Assembly: GCA_011523485.1 (NCBI GenBank)
Contig: WTGR01000033.1
Span: 1 to 10,440 of the forward strand
Source of the DNA: Acidobacteriota bacterium
GTDB taxonomy: Bacteria > Acidobacteriota > Vicinamibacteria > Vicinamibacterales > UBA8438
Length of the DNA stretch: 10,440 bases
Direction of reading: 5' to 3'
A program made the position numbers and the translations under genes. How positions within the stretch are numbered: the first letter of the stretch is position 1; each line of letters opens with the position of its first letter. The notes beneath the pieces are model-generated. The model was not told the DNA's origin and did no database searches. It saw only the letters and a list, made by a program, of their open reading frames with translations. Positions 5,119 through 10,440 of this stretch are shown in pieces.

Positions 5119-7568
5119 AGCGCCGGCGCGACCGGCCGCGACGGCAGCGCAACGTCAGTGCGGCTCCCGGGCGTCGAGAGTGGATCGCCGGCGTTCTCGC
5201 GCCCCCCTTCTATCTACTAGATCGCGAGGAACCCTACCGTCCCAGGGTCGTTGTCTGGCTCGAGCTGCCGGAGGGTCGCGTCGTCGGCCGGGCCATGGTC
5301 ATGCCCGAGGACCTCGACGGCGCCGTCGGCCGCGTGCTGCGCAAGGCGTTGACGGCCCCCCTCGTCGGGCGGCCGCGCCGGCCCGACGCCATCCGAGTGG
5401 ATGACCCCCTCTCCGCCGACGAGGTCCGCGCCGAGATCGGCGGCGCCATCCCCGTCACGGTCGCTCCCATACCCGAGATGGACGACGTGCTCGAGCACAT
5501 GGTCGAGTCGATGCCGCCGGGCGACGTGGACGAGAGCTACCTCGCCGACGGCCGCGTGTCGCCGGCCGCGGTCGAACGGCTGTTCACGGCCGCACGCGGA
5601 CTGTTTGCGACGGCCCCCTGGTCGATCGCGGCCGACACGCAGGTGCTGCGGATGGACGTCGCGGCGCTGGACGTCGAGGGCGCCTGCCTGTCGATCCTCG
5701 GTCAGACGACGGGCAGGAACGGCGTACTGATCTTCCCGTCGCTCATCGACTTCGAAGTGTTCGTGGACGCGGCCGGCGACCTCGAGGACGGACCGATAGA
5801 CCTCGGTTCCGGCTGGCTGGCGCTCGTGTACGAAGGGGCCGCGGATCTGCCCCCGTCGATGCGCCGCGAGGCGATGAAGCACGGCTGGCCGGTGGCAGGC
5901 CCGAACGCCTACCCGGTGGTCGAACGCCGCGACCCCGACGGCGTGCTGCGCCCGCTCGTCGAGCGGGACGTCGCCATCGTCGCCGCCTGCGCCCGGTCGC
6001 TCGGCACGTTCATTCGCAAGCACGCGGCGATGTTCTCCTCGGACACGTTCACGCCGACGTGCGAGTCGTACTTCGATGTGGAAGACCTGGAGGTCCGGTT
6101 CACCGTACCCCATGAGGGAGACTCGGATTTCGATGCTTCGGATCCGCTGGACGACGCGGACGCGGACATGGAGTTCGACGTCGCACTCGACCCCGAACCG
6201 CCGGCGGCCGCGCCCGCGCCGTTTCGACCACGGGTCGCCCGCAACGCCCCTTGTCCGTGCGGCAGCGGGCGCAAGTACAAGAAGTGCTGCCTGCCGGCCG
6301 ACGAGGCCGCACACGCCGAGCGACAGCCCACCCGGCCTGTACACGAGTCGGACGAACGGCTGGTCGCCCGTCTCACCCGGTTCGCGATGCGGGAGTTCGG
6401 CGACGCGTGGACCGCCTTCGCGAACGACTTCGACCGCCTGCTCGGAGCCGTCTCGCTCGCGGCCCCCTGGTCGGTCTACAACTTCGAGGTGGACGGCCGG
6501 ACGGTCGCCGAGGCGTATCTCGACAGGCACGGCAGCCGCTGCACGCCGGACGAACGCGCCTGGATGAACGCGCAGCGCGCCGCCTGGCTGTCGGTATGGG
6601 AGGTGCTCGCGGTCGATCCGGGCAGGACGGTGACGCTGCGCGACCTGCTGTCTGACGAGCAGCGGACCGTACAGGAGAGACGCGGCTCGCGGAGCCTCGT
6701 CCCCCGCGACGCGGTGCTCGCCCGCATCGTCGACCACGAGGGGATCTCGCTCCTGTGCGGCATGCACCCGCGTGCTCTGCCGCCGTTCGGCGCCGCCGAA
6801 GTGGTGCGGTCCGCCAGAGGCCGACTGCTGCGCCGGCGGGGAGCCGTCCCCCTCGATCGCCTGCGGGACCCCGCTTTCGGCAGCCACCTGATTCGGCACT
6901 GGGAAGATTCCGTGCAAGCCGGCGACGCGAAGAGCGCCGGGCCGCCGCAGTTCTGCAACCAGGACGGTGACCCGCTGCTGCCCACGACGGACCACTTCGA
7001 CGTGACGCCCGGCACCGCCCCGGCGGTCGAGGCCCGCATCGCCGCGCTCGACGGCGCCGACCGGGACGGGACCATCGACGACGGGACCGAGTACGCGTTC
7101 CTGCGACCGCACGACCCGCCGCATCCGGACGGCGAAGAGACCGTCATCGGCCACGTGCGCATCGAACCGGCGGCGCTCCGACTGGAAACCAACTCGCTGG
7201 CCCGCGCCGATGCCCTGCGCGCCCGCATCGAGAGAGCGTGCGGCACGCGGATACGCCATCGCGCGCGCGAGCAGACCGACCCGCAGACGCTGCTGAAGGA
7301 CCGCAAGGAACCTCCGGCGCCCCCGGTTCCCGGCTCGCGCGAGGCCGAGGCAGTCGCGGAATTCAAGACACGCCACTACGCCCGCTGGCTCGACCAGCCG
7401 CTACCGGCGCTGCACGGGCGGACACCCCGCGATGCGGCGCGCACCGCGGCCGGACGGGCCGAACTCGAACTCCTGCTGAAGCAGATGGAGCACAGGGAGA
7501 ACCACTCCCCGGGCCTCCCGTTCGATTTCTCCGCGCTCCGCCGCACGTTGCGGGTGGACCCCACCTGA
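5115..7568 (+). CDS. Large SEC-C motif protein, uncharacterised
   Basis: This is an 817-residue cytoplasmic protein with no signal peptide or membrane segment. The N-terminus is Arg-rich (KRRRDRPRRQR). Residues about 38-130 form a small alpha/beta domain in which a strand (RVVVWLELPEGRVVG) leads to PDAIRVDDPLSADEVRAE. Residues about 155-310 form a second domain with APWSI, then LSILGQTTGRNGVLIF. From memory these two resemble the DUF6930 and DUF7309 types; this needs a profile check. An acidic linker (about 333-361) precedes a textbook SEC-C zinc-binding motif, RNAPCPCGSGRKYKKCC, with C380, C382, C391 and C392. The C-terminal half is helical. It ends with W758LDQPLPALHGRTPRDAAR and a Leu-rich helix, a pattern like the toxin-binding end of Xre/MbcA/ParS antitoxins. 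The function is unknown. GTG 5115 is the first possible start after an in-frame stop at 5076. Its 3' end converges on the ATPase gene with 7 bases between. Confidence 0.85.
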   Translation: MKRRRDRPRRQRNVSAAPGRREWIAGVLAPPFYLLDREEPYRPRVVVWLELPEGRVVGRAMVMPEDLDGAVGRVLRKALTAPLVGRPRRPDAIRVDDPLSADEVRAEIGGAIPVTVAPIPEMDDVLEHMVESMPPGDVDESYLADGRVSPAAVERLFTAARGLFATAPWSIAADTQVLRMDVAALDVEGACLSILGQTTGRNGVLIFPSLIDFEVFVDAAGDLEDGPIDLGSGWLALVYEGAADLPPSMRREAMKHGWPVAGPNAYPVVERRDPDGVLRPLVERDVAIVAACARSLGTFIRKHAAMFSSDTFTPTCESYFDVEDLEVRFTVPHEGDSDFDASDPLDDADADMEFDVALDPEPPAAAPAPFRPRVARNAPCPCGSGRKYKKCCLPADEAAHAERQPTRPVHESDERLVARLTRFAMREFGDAWTAFANDFDRLLGAVSLAAPWSVYNFEVDGRTVAEAYLDRHGSRCTPDERAWMNAQRAAWLSVWEVLAVDPGRTVTLRDLLSDEQRTVQERRGSRSLVPRDAVLARIVDHEGISLLCGMHPRALPPFGAAEVVRSARGRLLRRRGAVPLDRLRDPAFGSHLIRHWEDSVQAGDAKSAGPPQFCNQDGDPLLPTTDHFDVTPGTAPAVEARIAALDGADRDGTIDDGTEYAFLRPHDPPHPDGEETVIGHVRIEPAALRLETNSLARADALRARIERACGTRIRHRAREQTDPQTLLKDRKEPPAPPVPGSREAEAVAEFKTRHYARWLDQPLPALHGRTPRDAARTAAGRAELELLLKQMEHRENHSPGLPFDFSALRRTLRVDPT

Positions 7569-7575
7569 GCGCCAG

Positions 7576-8733
7576 TCAGATCCGCAGATCGGTATCCAAC
7601 CGAGTCGCGGCCACCGCCCGAACCCTGGCGGCCAGCCGGCAGGAGTCGCGGCCGGCGTGGACGACGATCGCCTCGGAGAGATCGAGATCGTCGAGCGCCG
7701 AGCGCATCGATCGGGTGACCTTCGGCGTGGTCGTACGCTTGATCTCGATACCGATCCGCCGGCGCCCGCGGGTAATGAACATATCCAGTTCGGCGCCACT
7801 GTGCGCCGCCCAGAAGTGCACCTGATCGTCCTGCAGACCCAGCCGGTCGATGATCGTCTCCAGCACGAATCCCTCCCAGGACGCGCCGGACTTGGGATGT
7901 GTATTCAGGGACCGCATGTCGCCGATGCCGAGCAGGCCATGCAGCAACCCCGTATCGCGAAGATAGATCTTCGGGGCCCGGACCTGCCGCTTGGCTATGT
8001 TCGCGTGCCAGGGTTGCAGTTGACGCACCACCAGCGCGCCGGTCAACAGATCGAGATAGCGGCGCACCGCGCCGTCCGAGACGCCGAACGATCGCGCGAA
8101 CTCCGACGAGTTCCAGATCTGCGCGTGCCAGTGGGCCAGCATTGTCCAGAAGCGACGCAGCGTCGGCCCCGGCACGCGCACGCCGAGCGCCGGCAGGTCG
8201 CGCTCGAGGAACGTCCGCACGAAGTTCTCGAGCCAGAGGAACGCCGCGGCGTGCGAGCGCGCGAGCCATGCTTCGGGAAAGCCGCCCCGCAGCCAGCGCC
8301 GGTCGAGACTGCCGGTGCCGATCTCGTCCAGACTCAGCCCGCCCAGGCTGTGGTAGTGGATGCGCCCGGCGAGCGATTCCGACGACTGGCGGATCAGGTC
8401 CGGCGAAGCGCTGCCGAGCACCAGGAAACGCGCCGGCCGCGGCCGCCGGTCCGCCAGCACCCGCAGGACCGGGAACAGATCGGGGCGGCGTTGCACCTCG
8501 TCGATCACGACCAGGCCACGCAGCCCTTCCAGGACGAGTAGCGGGTCGTCGAGCAATCGGTTGAGATCCGCGGGATGCTCCAGATCCAGGTGATGTGCAG
8601 GACCCGGGTGCGCTTCGGTCACCTGCCGCGCCAGCGTCGTCTTGCCGATCTGCCGCGGCCCCAGGATGGCGACGACGGGGAACGCCCGGAGCCGTTGGCG
8701 GATGGTGCGCACATGGCCGACCCGCTCGATCAT
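7576..8733 (-). CDS. Stand-alone AAA-family ATPase with DUF4143-like C-terminus
   Basis: This 385-residue protein has a Walker A motif GPRQIGKTT (residues 25-33) and a Walker B LVVIDEVQ (D78, E79). A sensor-like strand FLVLGSAS (about 101-108) follows, then the family segment SLAGRIxxxxLGGLSLDEI, an FxRTFLERDLP stretch, and a winged-helix-like region (about 190-225). The C-terminus has a PD-(D/E)XK-like signature, GAELDMFI with D317, then IGIEIKRT with E330 and K332. This is the common DUF4143 ATPase architecture, found alone in many bacteria and archaea. ATP binding and hydrolysis are expected, but the biological role is unsettled. All key residues are present, so the gene looks intact. ATG 8733 has no Shine-Dalgarno. 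It lies 11 bases from a perfect inverted repeat and overlaps a 16-codon upstream frame as ATGA. It is transcribed convergently with the SEC-C gene. Confidence 0.9.
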   Translation of the reverse strand: MIERVGHVRTIRQRLRAFPVVAILGPRQIGKTTLARQVTEAHPGPAHHLDLEHPADLNRLLDDPLLVLEGLRGLVVIDEVQRRPDLFPVLRVLADRRPRPARFLVLGSASPDLIRQSSESLAGRIHYHSLGGLSLDEIGTGSLDRRWLRGGFPEAWLARSHAAAFLWLENFVRTFLERDLPALGVRVPGPTLRRFWTMLAHWHAQIWNSSEFARSFGVSDGAVRRYLDLLTGALVVRQLQPWHANIAKRQVRAPKIYLRDTGLLHGLLGIGDMRSLNTHPKSGASWEGFVLETIIDRLGLQDDQVHFWAAHSGAELDMFITRGRRRIGIEIKRTTTPKVTRSMRSALDDLDLSEAIVVHAGRDSCRLAARVRAVAATRLDTDLRI

Positions 8734-8780
8734 GACGTGAAACTACCATGAAATCTCGATGGCAATAGTCGAGATTTCAT
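8730..8780 (-). promoter_or_regulatory. Sixteen-codon upstream ORF coupled to the ATPase start
   Basis: On the minus strand an ATG at 8780 opens the frame MKSRLLPSRFHGSFTS, whose TGA (8732-8730) overlaps the ATPase ATG (8733-8731) as ATGA. The frame runs through nearly the whole inverted repeat. The ATPase has no Shine-Dalgarno of its own, so re-initiation after this leader is possible. The leader has no clear Shine-Dalgarno either. The reading is inferred from layout and the frame may be accidental. Confidence 0.25.
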
Positions 8781-8783
8781 GGT
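8745..8783. repeat. Perfect 15-bp inverted repeat upstream of the ATPase gene
   Basis: ACCATGAAATCTCGA (8745-8759) is exactly complementary to TCGAGATTTCATGGT (8769-8783), with a 9-base spacer TGGCAATAG. Arm centres are 24 bases apart. The arms are AT-richer than the surroundings. The proximal arm ends 11 bases before the ATPase start codon, so the element could be a DNA operator or an RNA hairpin in the leader. There is no T-run, so a terminator is unlikely. Confidence 0.85.
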
Positions 8784-8932
8784 CGTGGCGCGGGCCCCCG
8801 GAGACAGCCACGCGAGCGGCTACGCCGGAAGTCGGTGTCTCGGCCACGGTCGAACGCCCCATTTGCAGGCTCGACCGCTTCCGAACACCACCGGCGTCTT
8901 GACTTCAACCCTCGCCCCCGGAGTCCGCCGGT

Positions 8933-8940
8933 GCTATCGT
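8933..8940 (+). promoter_or_regulatory. Possible -10 element of the aspartic protease gene
   Basis: GCTATCGT lies 31 bases before ATG 8972 and resembles the GCTATCAT before the small membrane protein gene. The nearest -35-like hexamer, TTGACT (8899-8904), is 30 bases from TATCGT, too far for a standard promoter. The rest of the spacer from 8784 shows no gene or strong structure. Confidence 0.2.
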
Positions 8941-8971
8941 TGTCTACTTGCGACCAAACGGAAAGCGAGCC

Positions 8972-9385
8972 ATGGGAGAGATACACGCCGACGTCACACT
9001 GGAGAATCCCGGCGACCGAGATCATTTCCGGCGGGGATACGGCCAGGAATCCGACATCCGTCGTTCGACCATCGACGCCATCGTCGATACGGGGGCCGTC
9101 ACGCTGGTTCTGCCACAGAACGTGGTGGAACGCCTCGGCCTGGAGCAACGGGGTACCGCATTCGTCACGTACGCCGACGAACGCAGGGAGGAACGGCCGC
9201 TGGCGGGTCCCGTGACGGTCCGAATTGGCAACCGTTCCATGAGCATGGATTGTGTCGTGGGCCCGCCCCTGAGCGAACCCTTGATCGGCCAGGTCGTCCT
9301 CGAAACCCTCGATCTGATCGCCGACTGCACGAACCGGACGCTGACTCCGCGATACCCCGACTATCCGCTGCTCAAGCTGAAGTAG
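8972..9385 (+). CDS. Clan AA retropepsin-like aspartic protease
   Basis: This 137-residue protein has the single-domain size of proteases that work as dimers, like retroviral pepsins. An N-terminal strand region (GEIHADVTLENPGD) leads to the catalytic loop TIDAIVDTGAVTLVLP with D39-T40-G41, and then NVVERLGL. A middle region with a probable flap (AFVTYADERREERP) follows. Near the C-terminus is LIGQVVLETLDLIAD, the hydrophobic-hydrophobic-Gly psi-loop motif of clan AA. There is no signal peptide, so it should act in the cytoplasm. Substrates of bacterial members are mostly unknown. ATG 8972 is preferred, with GGAAAG (8960-8965) 6 bases upstream. A TTG at 8948 would add eight residues. The neighbours do not suggest a substrate. 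Its last 14 bases overlap the 3' end of the convergent gene. Confidence 0.85.
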   Translation: MGEIHADVTLENPGDRDHFRRGYGQESDIRRSTIDAIVDTGAVTLVLPQNVVERLGLEQRGTAFVTYADERREERPLAGPVTVRIGNRSMSMDCVVGPPLSEPLIGQVVLETLDLIADCTNRTLTPRYPDYPLLKLK

Positions 9386-10199
9386 TCGAGCGAAGCCGCG
9401 TGATGTTCTTCCGCCAACGTTGGAATCGTTCGTTCAACGACGTCAACTCCCCTGCCCACTCTACCCGGCGAGCGAGAACGACCGACATCATGTCGCCGCC
9501 GGCCGTGACGGTAGCGATCTGCTCGATACCGCCTCCGTCTCTATCGACGAGCCTGTCGCGGATGCACTGCTCGACATCCGGCTGACTGTTGTTACCGTTC
9601 GCCGTATAGGTCGACAGTTGTATCATCACGGGAGTCTGTATCTTCTTCATCGCCTTGGCCACCAGATACAGGTCTTCCGGATACATGTTTCCCTTGCAGG
9701 GATTATTCACGCTGCAATGTCGGGAAATCAGGTACGGATCGAACGACACAAAGGTCAGGTCCCGCAAGCTCTCGGACATCGACAGACCGTCTACGAATCT
9801 GCACCTCCAGTCACCGCGTGCGATTTCGACATCTGGGATCGCACGTGCCCAACGCCCCAGGTCCTCGACGGTTCGCTCGTCCTTCTCGCACAAGAGCATC
9901 GCCACGACACGGCCGGACCAGAGTTTCTTCACGAAATTCGCAGAGTTCGGATACGTCGCGTCACCCTGCTCGAGGCTCCGCCACGTTTTCTCGTACAGCG
10001 ATCCCTGCCCTGGTAGATGAGCGCGCACCGACTCGAACACACTGTCTTTGCACTCGGGCTCTTCTTTCTCCGCCATCGGCGCCATCGCATGGGCATCGAT
10101 GAATTGAAGGCGGGACACGTGCTCGCGGGCAGCGCTCACCAGCTCGCATAGCACCCAGTGCTGAAGGAGATTGCCCTTGTTGCCCTTGTAAGTCGGCAC
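9372..10199 (-). CDS. Divergent RlmJ-like (class I methyltransferase-fold) protein
   Basis: This is a protein of about 275 residues. The N-terminus TYKGNKGNLLQHWVLCELV lines up by eye with the RlmJ opening (HAGN, ADVLKH). FIDAHAMAP (33-41) takes the place of RlmJ's motif I (LDTHAG). TYPNSA (82-87) matches the RlmJ YPGSP segment. LLCEKD (102-107) fits motif II and ARGDW (127-131) motif III, and VSFDPYLI (151-158) fits motif IV. RlmJ methylates A2030 of 23S rRNA and has DPPY at motif IV. Here it is DPYL, and motif I is poor, so activity and substrate are uncertain. Composition is lower than the neighbours: 9661-9720 is 28/60 G+C by hand count, suggesting transfer. GTG 10199 is the only usual start after the ilvC stop, but it leaves just three residues before the conserved part and has only a weak GGA upstream, so the start is doubtful. 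Its 3' end overlaps the protease gene. Confidence 0.7.
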   Translation of the reverse strand: MPTYKGNKGNLLQHWVLCELVSAAREHVSRLQFIDAHAMAPMAEKEEPECKDSVFESVRAHLPGQGSLYEKTWRSLEQGDATYPNSANFVKKLWSGRVVAMLLCEKDERTVEDLGRWARAIPDVEIARGDWRCRFVDGLSMSESLRDLTFVSFDPYLISRHCSVNNPCKGNMYPEDLYLVAKAMKKIQTPVMIQLSTYTANGNNSQPDVEQCIRDRLVDRDGGGIEQIATVTAGGDMMSVVLARRVEWAGELTSLNERFQRWRKNITRLRSTTSA

Positions 10200-10261
10200 A
10201 GCGTAATGGTTCCGGTCCGCTGCCGCACGCCTGCCCGTGCCGCCCAGAGATCCGACTGGTT

Positions 10262-10440
10262 CTACACGTCCTCTTTCAGCGTCACCGCGTCGAGGAACGG
10301 CATCATCGCGCGCAGCTCGGACCCGACCTTCTCGATCTGGTGCGCCTGCTCCTGCCGCCGTTGCGCCATGAACCAGGGCCGCCCTGCCTTGTCCTCGTCG
10401 ATCCACTTGCGGGCGTAGGTGCCGTCCTGGATCTCCTGCA
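10262..10440 (-). CDS. ilvC: Ketol-acid reductoisomerase, C-terminal end, partial
   Basis: The minus-strand frame entering at the right edge gives the last 58 residues before a TAG (10264-10262). It contains [20 protein letters not shown], then [17 protein letters not shown] and [12 protein letters not shown]. This is the C-terminal knotted helical domain of IlvC, where the EIQxGxFAxxW segment and the ELRxMMP(W/F) ending are highly conserved. The enzyme converts acetolactate or acetohydroxybutyrate to dihydroxy acids in valine, leucine and isoleucine synthesis, using NADPH and magnesium. The ending KEDV is a few residues beyond MMPFL, which is normal. The next minus-strand gene starts 62 bases after this stop, so read-through is possible. 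The 62-base gap shows no clear terminator. Confidence 0.93.
   Translation of the reverse strand, partial: QEIQDGTYARKWIDEDKAGRPWFMAQRRQEQAHQIEKVGSELRAMMPFLDAVTLKEDV

Noticed and set aside
6240..6293. SecA protein, because of the SEC-C motif
   Set aside because: The motif is shared by many proteins. No SecA motor domain is present and the motif is internal rather than terminal.
5217..7376. Minus-strand open frame of 719 codons opposite the SEC-C gene
   Set aside because: No recognisable motif. The plus strand carries an intact SEC-C motif and clear domain structure.
7657..8541. Plus-strand open frames opposite the ATPase gene
   Set aside because: They are antisense shadows. The minus strand shows intact Walker A, Walker B and nuclease-like motifs.
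8745..8783. Intrinsic terminator at the inverted repeat
   Set aside because: The stem is AT-rich, there is no T-run on either strand, and it sits upstream of a start codon rather than after a gene.
8899..8940. Standard sigma70 promoter using TTGACT and TATCGT
   Set aside because: The spacing of 30 bases is far outside the usual 16-18.
1..10440. CRISPR array, tRNA, rRNA, transposase or integrase
   Set aside because: No spaced repeats, tRNA-like cloverleaf, rRNA stretches, or recombinase motifs were seen on either strand.

Overview
The window is GC-rich DNA (one hand-counted 60-base line, 3301-3360, is 46/60 G+C) packed with genes. It looks like a member of the Acidobacteriota, perhaps of the Vicinamibacteria type. 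That placement is inferred from gene content (an Oar-like TonB-dependent receptor, then a CRTAC1-type FG-GAP/UnbV lipoprotein and a TPR lipoprotein) and from base composition, not from a marker gene.

Layout. (1) Positions 2-4015, plus strand: a tight cell-envelope run made of the C-terminus of a TonB-dependent receptor, a CRTAC1-family FG-GAP/ASPIC-UnbV lipoprotein, and a TPR lipoprotein. The junction between the last two carries an imperfect tandem duplication that spans the stop codon of one gene and the start of the next. (2) Positions 4016-4826: an AT-richer spacer with a candidate operator, then a two-gene MazE/MazF-type toxin-antitoxin module with a 4-base overlap. (3) Positions 4909-7568: a 53-residue membrane protein and an 817-residue multidomain protein with a SEC-C metal-binding motif. 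(4) Positions 7576-8783, minus strand: a stand-alone AAA ATPase with a C-terminal DUF4143/PD-(D/E)XK-like part, behind a perfect 15-bp inverted repeat. (5) Positions 8972-9385: a small clan AA (retropepsin-like) aspartic protease, whose 3' end overlaps tail-to-tail with (6) a lower-GC minus-strand gene for a divergent RlmJ-like methyltransferase-fold protein (9372-10199). (7) Positions 10262-10440, minus strand: the C-terminal end of ketol-acid reductoisomerase (IlvC), a core metabolic gene.

The stretch from about 4.0 to 10.2 kb reads as an accessory zone between an envelope cluster and ilvC. It holds five or six small cassettes in mixed orientations, a toxin-antitoxin pair, a stand-alone ATPase, a solitary protease and a composition outlier. 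No integrase, transposase, tRNA, rRNA or CRISPR array was seen. Nothing shows that these cassettes act as one system. The least understood parts are the RlmJ-like protein, the 817-residue SEC-C protein, the 53-residue membrane protein, and the leader signals in front of the ATPase.
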